Origin: DATFKA01 sp042095835
GTDB taxonomy: Bacteria; Bacteroidota; Bacteroidia; Chitinophagales; Saprospiraceae
DNA length: 45,646 nt
Direction of reading: 5' to 3'
Assembly (NCBI GenBank): GCA_042095835.1
Contig: JBELML010000035.1
Location: 1-45,646 of the forward strand
Shown one piece after another: positions 1 to 7,753 of the stretch. Position 1 is the stretch's first letter, and every line of letters starts with the position of its first letter. The notes under the pieces were generated by a model that worked only from the letters and a program-made list of their open reading frames with translations, was not told the origin of the DNA and searched no databases. The position numbers and the translations under genes are program-made.

Positions 1-265
1 GCTTTTTTTGTTGATATACCTACCTTCTTATCCTTTCATTTTTACACATTTTGTTCTATACTATCTTACAGTGTGCGAGAAGTGCATGTTTTTGTATTTT
101 TTTCTCCTATTTTTCTTAGATGAATGCAGAAGCCTTATGCTTAAAACATAAAACACCTAATGTCAAAACTGACCACTTTTTGGGAAAACCATTAAAGATT
201 TTTAAAACATTGGGATGCCAGAAAAGAAGACGCAGGTCCCTAGAAACCAAAGTTAAAACCCCAAT
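1..265. other. Gene-poor left edge
   Basis: AT-rich sequence with short poly-T runs. A 63-codon open frame beginning at 120 has no recognisable signal sequence or domain and runs into the TonB fragment that starts at 266, so I do not call it a gene. I see no RNA gene or clear promoter here. Confidence 0.4.
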
Positions 266-642
266 TCACAACAACTGCCAACGCACACCAACACGACCCC
301 ACCAACTATAAAACTCCTGCTGCTTGATCACGTCTTCGGTACCCAAATAAAAGCGCAAGGGCGTATTAGAGATGTTGATCCAGTCACTGAAAACACTGAG
401 GTTTTTATTGAGTTTGTAATTCATGGTAAAGTCTAGACGGAGTGCTTCGTCGTAGTACTCGTCAAGGTCGGGGTCGGGTCCGATTTCTACCAGGAAAGCA
501 TCCTGATAATTGACGGTCAGACGGGCGAAGAATTTGTCGCCATCGTAGAACAAACCAACATTAGCGGTATGCTGTGCTTGCCCTGGTAAGGCCTGTTGGT
601 GTTTACCAATATCAACGTAAGTCTTCTTGGCTTTGATAGCTT
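266..642 (-). pseudogene. Truncated duplicate of TonB-dependent receptor C-terminus
   Basis: This minus-strand open frame encodes the last ~100 residues of a TonB-dependent receptor beta-barrel, ending with GVRWQLL and a TGA stop. Between about 261 and 589 the DNA is almost identical to the 3' end of the complete receptor gene at 9422-12304, with only scattered substitutions. Similarity stops abruptly at about 589. Beyond that the frame continues a few codons (KTYVDIGKHQQ) to an in-frame TAA near 640, with no start codon, plug or signal peptide. It cannot make a receptor. It is best read as a recent partial duplication or recombination scar and may serve as a donor for gene conversion with the intact copy. 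Confidence 0.85.
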
Positions 643-651
643 AGTACGTTT

Positions 652-1362
652 TTATTCATAAAAAATTACACGAACAATTGTATCCTTCTTCCCTCTGCTA
701 ATAGGGATCTTTTTAGGTCCAATTTCTAATTGATTACCCTCCACAGATTGTACCTGCTTTTTAGCGACAATAAATGATTTATGTACTCGAATAAATTGAT
801 CCTGGGGCAGGATAGCTTCTAAATTTTTTAAACTTTCCAAGGTGACGAAACGTCCTTCTTTGCAGACAATGCGCACATACTCCTTCAAGCCTTCTACGTA
901 AAGAATGTCATCGTAGTAAATTTTGACAATTTTACCATCTACCTTTATGGAGAAAAAACCTTTCTCGATTAAAGTAGAATTAATTTCAGTTGCTGGGATA
1001 GGCAACAATTGCTTAGCCTTGTTAACGGCTTGGAGGAATCGTTCAAAGGCAAAGGGTTTCAGGAGATAATCTACAGCGTCCAACTCAAAGGCTTCCAGGG
1101 CATAGTCCGTGTAGGCTGTAGTAAAAATGGTCAAAGGCGGATGTTTTAAGGTTTTCAGGAGGTTATTGCCACTCAAAGTTGGCATTTGGATATCCAGAAA
1201 AAGTAAATCTATCTCTTCGCGTTGCAAAATAGCTACTGCCTCTATCGGAGATTTGGTTTTAGCCACGATCTCCAGGCTGGGAACTTTTTCAACAAAAGTT
1301 TCCAATAAGTTCAACGCTAAATATTCATCATCAACCAGCATTGTTTTTATGATCTGCGCCAT
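652..1362 (-). CDS. LytTR-family response regulator
   Basis: A 236-residue two-component response regulator. The receiver domain covers residues 4-118, with acidic residues D11 and D12, phosphoacceptor D57 in FLDIQMP, a Thr-Thr pair at 81-82 and conserved K102 in LLKPFA. The LytTR DNA-binding domain covers about 140-236 (FFSIKVDGK, IRVHKSFIV). LytTR proteins bind direct repeats upstream of target promoters. The start codon overlaps the stop of the upstream kinase by one base (TAATG), implying coupled translation and a cognate pair. The target is not visible from sequence. The fold and family are certain. Confidence 0.95.
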   Translation of the reverse strand: MAQIIKTMLVDDEYLALNLLETFVEKVPSLEIVAKTKSPIEAVAILQREEIDLLFLDIQMPTLSGNNLLKTLKHPPLTIFTTAYTDYALEAFELDAVDYLLKPFAFERFLQAVNKAKQLLPIPATEINSTLIEKGFFSIKVDGKIVKIYYDDILYVEGLKEYVRIVCKEGRFVTLESLKNLEAILPQDQFIRVHKSFIVAKKQVQSVEGNQLEIGPKKIPISRGKKDTIVRVIFYE

Positions 1363-2378
1363 TATCTCCGTGTTTTTATCTTCAAATTGACCGCAAAGTA
1401 ATCCTGCTTGTCCTGTATGTTTAATTCGTGTTGATGTTCAGCATTAAGTTTCAGGCGCTTTTTAATATTCTCTAACCCGACTCCGCCTACTCGGTCTTTC
1501 TGTTTATCCGCATCATTTTTGGAATTCTTGGTATAAAAATACAGGATATCGTGATCTAGTCCTAACCGAATTTCGATAAACGCATCAGGGTTTTCATTGA
1601 AGTCGCAGTGTTTGAAACAGTTTTCGACAATGGGAATCAAGATCATCGGTTCTATCTGCTGGTCGTTTATCTCCCCTTTCTTTTCAAAGCTGATATTCAA
1701 TGGATGCTCGCTTTTCATTTGGAAAAGCTCAATAAAGGCTTCAATCTGTTCAATTTCATCCTTCAGCAAGACACGCTTGGCTTGACTTTCATAGACCACA
1801 TAACGCAATAAATTTGATAAGCGCAAAACCATTTCTGCCGTTTTATCGGATTGGGCGACGGCGAGGGAATAGATATTATTGAGTGAATTGAACAAAAAAT
1901 GCGGGTTAATCTGGGCTCGCAAGGCTTTTAATTCTGCCGCTCGTTGTTCGCTGATAATGGCCAGGGTTTGTTTTTCTCTTTTGTAACGATTAAAAAACAA
2001 CTGTGCTAAAATAGCCAGGCCGAATATGCTGGAGTTGGTGAGTAGGGCACCAAAAAACAATATCGTATCACTGTTGATGAGTTCTACGTTGGCCTCCAAG
2101 TTGGGGAATAAGGCATTGCTTTTTGAGCGCAAGAGTGTGATAAAAATAAACATTAAAGTTGCCCGCCACACAAAGGCTACATACCGTTGCTGTTCTAAAT
2201 ATTTATCAACTAGATGGGAGGTCGCATAGTACAATCCCGCCATGGATAGTACATTGACTAAAGCACGCAGTAGTCCTAGCTCCAGGGAGATGAATTGCCC
2301 ATAAACCACCCAGGCTACCAAGAATAAGAATATCCAAAAGCAGAGATGCAACAACAATTCAAGCGTTTTCTGATTCAT
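1362..2378 (-). CDS. LytS/YehU-type sensor histidine kinase
   Basis: A 338-residue membrane sensor kinase. Four hydrophobic segments occupy residues ~10-130, without a large periplasmic sensor domain. The His_kinase domain follows, with phosphoacceptor H160 in AQINPHFLFNSLNNIY, the signature of the LytS/YehU class. The ATPase domain has the N-box IPIVENCFKH near residue 250 and the G-box GVGLENIKKRL near the end. It partners the LytTR regulator immediately downstream, with a one-base overlap. Such simple 4-TM kinases are abundant in Bacteroidota and their signals are generally unknown. The ~210 bp to the divergent sterol-desaturase gene must hold both promoters. Confidence 0.94.
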   Translation of the reverse strand: MNQKTLELLLHLCFWIFLFLVAWVVYGQFISLELGLLRALVNVLSMAGLYYATSHLVDKYLEQQRYVAFVWRATLMFIFITLLRSKSNALFPNLEANVELINSDTILFFGALLTNSSIFGLAILAQLFFNRYKREKQTLAIISEQRAAELKALRAQINPHFLFNSLNNIYSLAVAQSDKTAEMVLRLSNLLRYVVYESQAKRVLLKDEIEQIEAFIELFQMKSEHPLNISFEKKGEINDQQIEPMILIPIVENCFKHCDFNENPDAFIEIRLGLDHDILYFYTKNSKNDADKQKDRVGGVGLENIKKRLKLNAEHQHELNIQDKQDYFAVNLKIKTRR

Positions 2379-2508
2379 GCCCCAAAAGTACAGATTATCA
2401 GGTGCTTATCATTCCAATTTTCAATGAATGGTACAAAAGCTTCAACTATCGGTAAATGTTGCCTCATTTACTGATGGTTGATTAATCCGAACCAGTGGTT
2501 GAACAAAC

Positions 2509-2539
2509 TTTGAACGCCTTGCCTTTGCCCTTTTCTTTG
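2509..2539 (+). promoter_or_regulatory. Bacteroidota-type promoter upstream of sterol-desaturase gene
   Basis: TTTG at 2509-2512 is followed after 19 bases by TTTCTTTG at 2532-2539, close to the Bacteroidota consensus TTTG-N19-TAnnTTTG. The same block recurs, about 87% identical, at 7124-7154 (TTTATTTG as the -7 element) in front of the duplicated small gene. Conservation of the block in both copies supports a regulatory role, but no transcription start is proven. Confidence 0.5.
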
Positions 2540-2591
2540 CATCAACAAACGAATTACTATTCTCAACCAGTCATCAAAATACCGTAGTATC

Positions 2592-3413
2592 ATGGAAGTA
2601 TTAATTGAAAAATTTGGAATTGGCGGTGCCTGGATCATTGGCACTTTAATGTTTTTCCTTCGCTACTTGCTTTTTGCGGGGGCAGCTTTCGGCATATGCT
2701 ATGTGATTTGGAAGCAGCAATTTGCCCAGCGAAAAATACAAACCCGCTTTCCTAAAATACAGCGTATCTGGCACGAAGTGGAACATTCTTTTATCACGGC
2801 GACTGTTTTTATGCTCGTAGTCATGGGTATATATTTTTTAAAAAAAGCAGGCTTTACTCAAATATATCTGGACATCGCCGATTATGGATGGAGCTATTTG
2901 GTCTTTTCTTTCTTTTTATTGACCATCCTTCACGACACCTATTTTTATTGGGCTCATAGATTGATGCACCATCCTAAACTGTTCCGCTATTTTCATAAGG
3001 TCCATCATATTTCTAATAATCCAACGCCTTGGGCATCTTTCTCTTTTCATCCCTTGGAATCCCTTGTGGAAATTGCCATTGTGCCACTAGTAGTACTAAT
3101 CATACCTTTTCATCCTATCGCATTGATTGCTTTTGGTACCTGGTCTATCCTATTCAATGTGCTGGGACATTTGGGGTATGAATTATTTCCGAAAGGCTTT
3201 GTGCAGCATAAAATTTGGAAATGGATAAATACTTCGACGCACCACAACCTACATCATGCCCGCTCTAATTGTAACTACGGACTGTACTACAACTTTTGGG
3301 ATAGATGGATGGGAACTAATGCACCCGATTATGAGCAACAGTTTGAGCAAGTTGTCAATGCCAAGAATCGAAGCACAAAACATGTAAAGGACAATCATTC
3401 AATTATGACCTAA
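2592..3413 (+). CDS. Sterol desaturase / fatty acid hydroxylase family protein
   Basis: A 273-residue integral membrane di-iron hydroxylase of the fatty-acid-hydroxylase superfamily. Hydrophobic segments lie near residues 15-40, 60-80, 95-115 and 155-190. The histidine clusters that bind the two irons are visible: HDTYFYWAHRLMHH, then FHKVHH, and near the C-terminus THHNLHH. Members hydroxylate or desaturate lipids such as sterols, carotenoids, fatty acids or sphingoid bases; the substrate cannot be told here. The last 14 codons and the following spacer are duplicated at 7164-7224, where the rest of the gene is missing, so this gene was once part of a larger duplicated unit. Confidence 0.9.
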   Translation: MEVLIEKFGIGGAWIIGTLMFFLRYLLFAGAAFGICYVIWKQQFAQRKIQTRFPKIQRIWHEVEHSFITATVFMLVVMGIYFLKKAGFTQIYLDIADYGWSYLVFSFFLLTILHDTYFYWAHRLMHHPKLFRYFHKVHHISNNPTPWASFSFHPLESLVEIAIVPLVVLIIPFHPIALIAFGTWSILFNVLGHLGYELFPKGFVQHKIWKWINTSTHHNLHHARSNCNYGLYYNFWDRWMGTNAPDYEQQFEQVVNAKNRSTKHVKDNHSIMT

Positions 3414-3426
3414 AATAAATCGAGTC

Positions 3427-3594
3427 ATGAAAGCAATTATCGCACTATTTACGGCCATGTTAATTGGAGTTGCCGGGTTTTCACAAACCTTGGAAAATCC
3501 AGGAACTCCGGACGGGCGGGCCACGAAAACCACCCTGCAATTGCAAAAGCACTTTCGGTTAGATAGCGCGCAACTCCAACAAGCCACTTACTAA
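3427..3594 (+). pseudogene. Truncated Spy/CpxP-like exported protein (copy 1)
   Basis: A 55-codon frame beginning MKAIIALFTAMLIGVAGFSQ (signal peptide), followed by an ENPGTPDGRA motif and the start of a helix with LDSAQLQQA, then TAA. It matches the first part of the intact 121-residue protein at 7223-7588, which carries DPGTPEERA and LDSIQLRQVEALNLKYAK. The present frame ends where the intact protein continues for 70 more residues, so this copy is truncated. It lies 13 bp after the sterol-desaturase stop, the same arrangement as in the second copy. Confidence 0.75.
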
Positions 3595-3660
3595 TTGATA
3601 ATCCCTTGAATAACAATATTTTATTTTTTTATTTCTTAACTCTTTAAATTATTTTTTATT

Positions 3661-4176
3661 ATGAAAAACATCTTTTTCATCCTGGCATTTATTGCCTCAA
3701 CTTTCGCAGCACAAGCTCAAGTACAAGTACAAGGAACCATTCAAAAAATTGATGCCGATGACGTTCCAGCGGCAGTGCTTACTAGTCAGGCATCTAATTT
3801 TCCAGGCGTAAATGTCAATGTATGGGAGCATCAAGACGCAAAGGGGGCAAACAATTCTGCGGAACGCTACATTGCCAATTTCCAAAACAATGGCCAGAAG
3901 GCAAGAGCGAGATACTACCCAAGTGGTGTGGGTACTACTGCGACCACTTACTACAGTAGTTCACAACTACCAGCAGCAATTCAGGAGGCTGCCTCTACCA
4001 ATTACAGTGCTTATACCCTAAGTAGTGGAGAGCAGATCGTAACCCTATCAACCAGCGACGTTTACTACCGTTTGAGATTGAGAAAAGGCGCGCAGAAGTT
4101 AGTAGTCTACACTGACGAAACCGGGACTGAAGTCTCACTAGATGACTTACCCGAAGTAATGAAAAAAGACAAATAA
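3661..4176 (+). CDS. Secreted PepSY-like protein (paralog 1)
   Basis: A 171-residue exported protein with signal peptide MKNIFFILAFIASTFAAQAQ. The mature part has the pattern DDVPAAVLTSQASNFPGVNV, then VWE, typical of the PepSY-like (DUF2874-type) small periplasmic proteins of Bacteroidota, with a second PepSY-like half around LPAAIQEAASTNYSAYTLSS. The function of such proteins is not established; inhibitor or envelope-stress roles have been suggested for PepSY folds. Two relatives exist in this window: an intact one at 8793-9293 and a remnant at 7597-7725. It follows a truncated Spy-like gene, and the same Spy-PepSY order occurs in the second copy, so the two were probably a unit. Confidence 0.8.
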   Translation: MKNIFFILAFIASTFAAQAQVQVQGTIQKIDADDVPAAVLTSQASNFPGVNVNVWEHQDAKGANNSAERYIANFQNNGQKARARYYPSGVGTTATTYYSSSQLPAAIQEAASTNYSAYTLSSGEQIVTLSTSDVYYRLRLRKGAQKLVVYTDETGTEVSLDDLPEVMKKDK

Positions 4177-4186
4177 AAGGATCGTT

Positions 4187-4210
4187 CCACCACCTCAACT
4201 GAGGTGGTGG
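4187..4210 (+). terminator. Hairpin terminator after PepSY-like gene
   Basis: A perfect 11-bp inverted repeat (CCACCACCTCA, 2-base centre, TGAGGTGGTGG) starts 10 bases after the stop codon at 4176. The downstream tract is CTTTAAAAAT, only weakly T-rich on this strand, so it may act as a hairpin barrier rather than a classical intrinsic terminator. Confidence 0.6.
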
Positions 4211-4287
4211 ACTTTAAAAATCCAAATCGCTTCTTACTCTGTTTTTGTCTTCTACTTAGTCTAAATTATTTACAAAAATTTGTCGTC

Positions 4288-5295
4288 ATGATCAAAAAAA
4301 TTTTTTTATTATTCTTATTAGTCACTTCTTTGGGACAATTGTTTAGTCAAAAATGTGATAATCAGCGCTATTATGATGAAATTTTTAGCGTTAATGTGAC
4401 CTCTGATATAAAATTTGGGGAGAATGCACAGCCAACCCTTCTGAAGCCAAATAATATCCAAGAATTGTTTTTGGATGTTTATCAGCCCGATGGTGATACA
4501 CTCAGCGCTCGACCATTGATTATATGGGCATTTGGAGGAGCATATTTATTTGGATCAAAAGAAAGCCCGGACATAGTTACGCTAAGTAATTCTTTTGCTA
4601 AAAGAGGATACGTTTGTGCTGCCATTGACTACCGCCTCTCAGATAACCTTATAACTTCTGGACTCGTGCGCAACAAAGCAACCCAATATGAAGCAGTCCT
4701 AAAAGCAATTCACGATATGCGTGCTTCTATTCGCTTCTTCTACAAAGATGCAGCTACGACCAATAACTACAGAATAGATACATCAAGAATCTATCTAGGA
4801 GGAGTTTCCGCTGGTGCCATTACTGCATTGCAAATAGCCCATTTTGATGAATTGAATGAAGTTCCTGCGGAAATGGATTCCGTTTTTAATGCAACTGGAG
4901 GTTTTGAAGGAACTAGTGGAAATCAAGGTTATTCTGAAGATATAGCAGGTGTTGTCAGCCTTTGTGGTGCTTTGCTGGATACAGCCTTCATTAATCCGGC
5001 CATAACTACTCCGATAGTGAGTATGCATGGTACAGCCGACAATATTGTCCCTTATGGATCAGATACTGTAGACATTTTAAATGTCGATTTTCCTTTGGAT
5101 GGCAGCGCGTCAGTTCATCACAAATTAGATCAGTATAGGATTCAGAATGACTTTTACACTTGGCAAGGGGCTGGACATACGCCATTTATACTAAATCGAC
5201 CTAAAAAAGCCAAGGCCTATATGAATACCACGATTTGGTTTGTCCGAGATTTTCTTTATGACTTAGTATGTGATGATGTGAAATCAACAAATTAG
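4288..5295 (+). CDS. Secreted alpha/beta-hydrolase esterase, probably cut from its T9SS tail by an in-frame TAG
   Basis: A 335-residue carboxylesterase-like alpha/beta hydrolase. I chose ATG 4288 rather than an upstream GTG because it gives signal peptide MIKKIFLLFLLVTSLGQLFS. Catalytic features are the oxyanion motif GGAY near 83-86, nucleophile S174 in GGVSAGA, acid D251 in GTADNIVPY and H297 in GAGHTPF. The catalytic domain is complete. At 5293-5295 there is a TAG, but the same frame stays open for 71 more codons to TGA at 5509-5511 and encodes a T9SS-type C-terminal segment (LEIDLPKGIYVVKTSS). Without that tail the enzyme would be periplasmic instead of surface-sorted. The mutation may be recent, or readthrough may occur. 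Confidence 0.85.
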   Translation: MIKKIFLLFLLVTSLGQLFSQKCDNQRYYDEIFSVNVTSDIKFGENAQPTLLKPNNIQELFLDVYQPDGDTLSARPLIIWAFGGAYLFGSKESPDIVTLSNSFAKRGYVCAAIDYRLSDNLITSGLVRNKATQYEAVLKAIHDMRASIRFFYKDAATTNNYRIDTSRIYLGGVSAGAITALQIAHFDELNEVPAEMDSVFNATGGFEGTSGNQGYSEDIAGVVSLCGALLDTAFINPAITTPIVSMHGTADNIVPYGSDTVDILNVDFPLDGSASVHHKLDQYRIQNDFYTWQGAGHTPFILNRPKKAKAYMNTTIWFVRDFLYDLVCDDVKSTN

Positions 5296-5511
5296 AGGAT
5301 TGAAACAATAAATGAAACGATTGACAAGGACAATTTTTCTTTTGTTAACTTTTTCAATCCGAAGATTCATCAAAGAGTAAATCGTTTAGAAATAGATTTG
5401 CCAAAGGGCATCTACGTAGTCAAAACTTCTTCTAGAGACAAGCTAAAAATTCTATACCAAAAAATCATTCTGCATAAGATGATAAGTAAGTATTCAATAG
5501 AGTCAAAATGA
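5296..5511 (+). pseudogene. Stranded T9SS type A C-terminal sorting domain of the esterase
   Basis: An in-frame continuation of the esterase after its TAG. The 71 codons include NPKIHQRVNRLEIDLPKGIY, VVKTSS and KILYQKIIL, matching the T9SS type A pattern (LxxGIYxVKxxS, ending in a basic hydrophobic strand). It has no start codon of its own. Conservation of reading frame and motif without further stops suggests a young lesion or translational readthrough; a sequencing error at one base is the other simple explanation. Confidence 0.7.
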
Positions 5512-5556
5512 ATTCATTCGGAACCATTCAATATTAATTATTATAAAAAATCTATT

Positions 5557-6276
5557 ATGTCAACTATCACAAAATTTTCGTCATTTGCAGTTGCTTTATT
5601 TTTTGTTTTACTCTTTACTTCCTGCGAAAAAGCAGAAGTAATTATCGAAGCACTATCTGAAAGCGATGCAGCCGAGATCATTGAGGCCAGCCTACAAAAT
5701 AATGCTGGCGGTTTAGTTACTAACCTCGAAGACCTGGCCGAACAATTCGTATCTGCGGTAAGTTCTGGGGAGCTCTGTGACACCCTTTACCTAGAAACCA
5801 TAGAAAAGGACTTCCAGGGTGCTCAACTCCAAGCATCCTATAACTCAGAGCTGTCCTATGAAATGGTTTGCAATGCATTAAACGTACCACAATCGGCTTC
5901 TTTTTCTAACTCTACTTTATCGATGTATAGCTCTTCCCGAATAATATCTGACGACAACGGCAATTTCATTGGAAATGCAACCGGTTTGCAGCCGACCTCT
6001 TCGACCATGAATATGAATGGCGACTATAGTAGGACAGGGACTCAAACGCTCAATTTTAGGGAACAAAAGGAGGTTAGCAGCACCTTGACCATTAAGCTCT
6101 CCGCGCTCGAAATGAGCAAGCTAGGGTTTGAAGTCGAGTCTGGCAATGGTACCATTACAATCACTGGCTCTACAGATGATGGGACTTTTTTCTTTGATGG
6201 AAATATCGTTTTTAACGGTGGTAAAACGGCGACTTTAACGATTAATGGAACAACTTATGAAATCGATTGGAATTAA
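5557..6276 (+). CDS. Hypothetical lipoprotein
   Basis: A 239-residue protein with lipobox LLFTSC (Cys near residue 22), so probably membrane anchored. The region up to ~residue 110 is acidic and helical with two Cys (LCDTL, VCNAL). The remainder is rich in Ser, Thr and Gly with alternating hydrophobic residues (TLTIKLSALE, GTITITGSTDDG, ATLTINGTTYEI), suggesting a beta-sandwich or solenoid. I recognise no family. It stands alone in a block of exported proteins and its role is unknown. Confidence 0.7.
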   Translation: MSTITKFSSFAVALFFVLLFTSCEKAEVIIEALSESDAAEIIEASLQNNAGGLVTNLEDLAEQFVSAVSSGELCDTLYLETIEKDFQGAQLQASYNSELSYEMVCNALNVPQSASFSNSTLSMYSSSRIISDDNGNFIGNATGLQPTSSTMNMNGDYSRTGTQTLNFREQKEVSSTLTIKLSALEMSKLGFEVESGNGTITITGSTDDGTFFFDGNIVFNGGKTATLTINGTTYEIDWN

Positions 6277-6339
6277 GAGTGGTTGGTTCTAACTGGGCTA
6301 TTTGGTCGATTGTATTCATAAAACATTCTTCCTTAGAAA

Positions 6340-6933
6340 ATGAAAAAAATTAGCTTCTTATTCATGGGCCTGTTTTTTACTACAGTTGGTTATACACAAG
6401 AAACAGCCCTGCTTTCCACTGACAACTGGCTGAATGACGCGACCACCATCACTTTCTCGAAACCAGAGGAGAGAAAAAGGTGGAAAAACTCCTTTAATGG
6501 CTTGAGGTTGATCTTTGAACCGCAATTGGGTACCGTCATGCAAAACGATGAGGACAGTTTTGAGGCCCAAAACTTCGGATCTTTAGAGCGCATTGGGCTT
6601 GAAACCAATATTTACAAAGGGGGCATTGCCCTTCAGGGGCTGTTCTTTTACTCGTCCGAAGTTCAATTGGCTGAAGAAAATACACTGAGGACCAACAACT
6701 GGCTCAACGACCCGAGTGGCCGGGTAAATGTCGATTATGGAGTAGCACTGGGCTTTTCTTTATTTGATGGGGTAGTTGCCCTTGGATACGGAAGCTTGTT
6801 TTACGACCAAAGAGACTTCCGTGGGGATTTCTCACAACGGAATACCTCCAAGCTAAACAATGGCTTCTGGTACGTCAATATCCAAACTATTTCCTTTGTA
6901 AAAACAGCTATCAAAAATTTAGGTAAGCCATAA
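6340..6933 (+). CDS. Hypothetical exported protein, possible small beta-barrel
   Basis: A 197-residue protein with signal peptide MKKISFLFMGLFFTTVGYTQ. The mature sequence has alternating hydrophobic strands and aromatic residues (IGLETNIYKGGIALQGLFFY, VDYGVALGFSLFDG, VVALGYGSLFYDQ), as in small outer-membrane barrels. The motif NNWLNDPSGR near residue 120 echoes DNWLNDATT near residue 27. No family is recognised. The stop at 6933 is followed by decayed DNA carrying a metalloprotease remnant. Confidence 0.65.
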   Translation: MKKISFLFMGLFFTTVGYTQETALLSTDNWLNDATTITFSKPEERKRWKNSFNGLRLIFEPQLGTVMQNDEDSFEAQNFGSLERIGLETNIYKGGIALQGLFFYSSEVQLAEENTLRTNNWLNDPSGRVNVDYGVALGFSLFDGVVALGYGSLFYDQRDFRGDFSQRNTSKLNNGFWYVNIQTISFVKTAIKNLGKP

Positions 6934-7002
6934 TATGGTGTAAGTAATAAGTCAAGACTGCTCATGTAAGCTGGGATCAAAGGCCACGACCTAAACCCAG
7001 GC

Positions 7003-7080
7003 GGTAGAGACAACATCAAACACATTCCGGTAGTCGTACACATTATTCATCATGGAGAACTGATAGATAAGTTCAGCTTC
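7003..7080 (+). pseudogene. Remnant of a second M43 metalloprotease N-terminus
   Basis: The frame reads GGRDNIKHIPVVVHIIHHGE followed by LIDKFS and reaches TGA at 7090. This matches the mature N-terminus of the intact protease at 7754-8665 (ENILRIPIVVHIVHNGEPIG). The match stops at about 7077, exactly where the duplicated promoter block begins. No catalytic region remains. Confidence 0.6.
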
Positions 7081-7222
7081 ATTTACCAATGATTGATGAA
7101 TCCGAACCACTGGTTGAATAAACTTGGAACGCCTTCTCTTTGCCCTTTTATTTGCATCAACAATCGAAGCACAAAACATATCAAAAACAATACTTCAATT
7201 ACAACCTAAAATAGATCGAATT
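7078..7222 (+). repeat. Duplicated block with collapsed sterol-desaturase gene
   Basis: Bases ~7080-7166 match 2466-2553 (promoter region of the sterol-desaturase gene), and ~7163-7224 match 3366-3428 (end of that gene and spacer). The intervening 819 bp are absent. The join is at CGAA, present at both ends in the full copy (2550-2553 and 3369-3372). The remnant still encodes the final 14 codons of the desaturase, RSTKHIKNNTSITT, then TAA, in frame. The likely event is a deletion between short repeats after duplication. Confidence 0.75.
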
Positions 7223-7588
7223 ATGAAAGTACTTATTATCCTATCTGTCGCCCTATTGTTTGGAACTGCCAGTTTTTCACAATCTCTGAAAGATCCAGGA
7301 ACACCGGAGGAGCGAGCGGTGAAAATCACCCAGCAGATGCAAGCAAGTTTGCATTTGGATAGCATACAACTCCGGCAGGTGGAAGCATTGAATTTGAAAT
7401 ATGCAAAAATTGCCCAAGAAGAGATCGTTGACCAAGGCCTGAATAAATGGTCCATGTATAGGCAAGGCACCAAACTGAATGCTCAAAAAGAGAAAGAACT
7501 GAAACCTCTTTTGAGCGCCAAACAGTGGGAAAGGTATGAACAACAAAAAAAGCAAATAGTCGGGAAGATTTTGGGCTTCCTCTTTTAA
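7223..7588 (+). CDS. Spy/CpxP-like small periplasmic protein (copy 2, intact)
   Basis: A 121-residue exported helical protein starting at ATG 7223: signal peptide MKVLIILSVALLFGTASFSQ, then DPGTPEERAVKITQQMQASL, HLDSIQLRQVEALNLKYAK and a charged C-terminal helix ending KKQIVGKILGFLF. The TPEERA...LxLDSxQ...LNLKYAK layout resembles Bacteroidota proteins distantly related to Spy/CpxP (LTxxQ motif), which act as periplasmic chaperones in envelope stress. An upstream start at 7124 is rejected because those codons belong to duplicated promoter and desaturase remnants. The gene is now driven by the promoter block that precedes the desaturase in copy 1. Confidence 0.75.
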   Translation: MKVLIILSVALLFGTASFSQSLKDPGTPEERAVKITQQMQASLHLDSIQLRQVEALNLKYAKIAQEEIVDQGLNKWSMYRQGTKLNAQKEKELKPLLSAKQWERYEQQKKQIVGKILGFLF

Positions 7589-7596
7589 AGCTGATT

Positions 7597-7725
7597 AACA
7601 AGCCGGTCAAAACCGATGATGTACCTGCTGAAGTGATTACTAGTCTGGTATCTTATTTTCCCAGGTGTCAATGTCAAGGTGTGGGAGCAGCAAACCGCGA
7701 AGGGAGGACAAAGCTCCTCTACTTA
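7597..7725 (+). pseudogene. Remnant of PepSY-like exported protein (paralog 3)
   Basis: Conceptual translation gives KTDDVPAEVITSLVSYFP and then, after a frameshift, VNVKVWEQQTAKGGQSSS, collinear with the intact paralog at 3661-4176 (DADDVPAAVLTSQ, FPGVNVNVWEHQDAKGANNS). The signal peptide and the C-terminal half are gone. It lies directly after the Spy-like gene, as the intact PepSY gene does in copy 1. Confidence 0.75.
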
Positions 7726-7753
7726 ATTTTTTTCATTTCAAAATAAATAAAAA

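Noticed and set aside
4204..4287. GTG start for the esterase
   Set aside because: It would begin inside the terminator hairpin, and ATG 4288 yields a proper signal peptide.
7124..7222. Upstream start for the Spy-like protein
   Set aside because: These codons are duplicated promoter and desaturase remnant; ATG 7223 gives a normal signal peptide.
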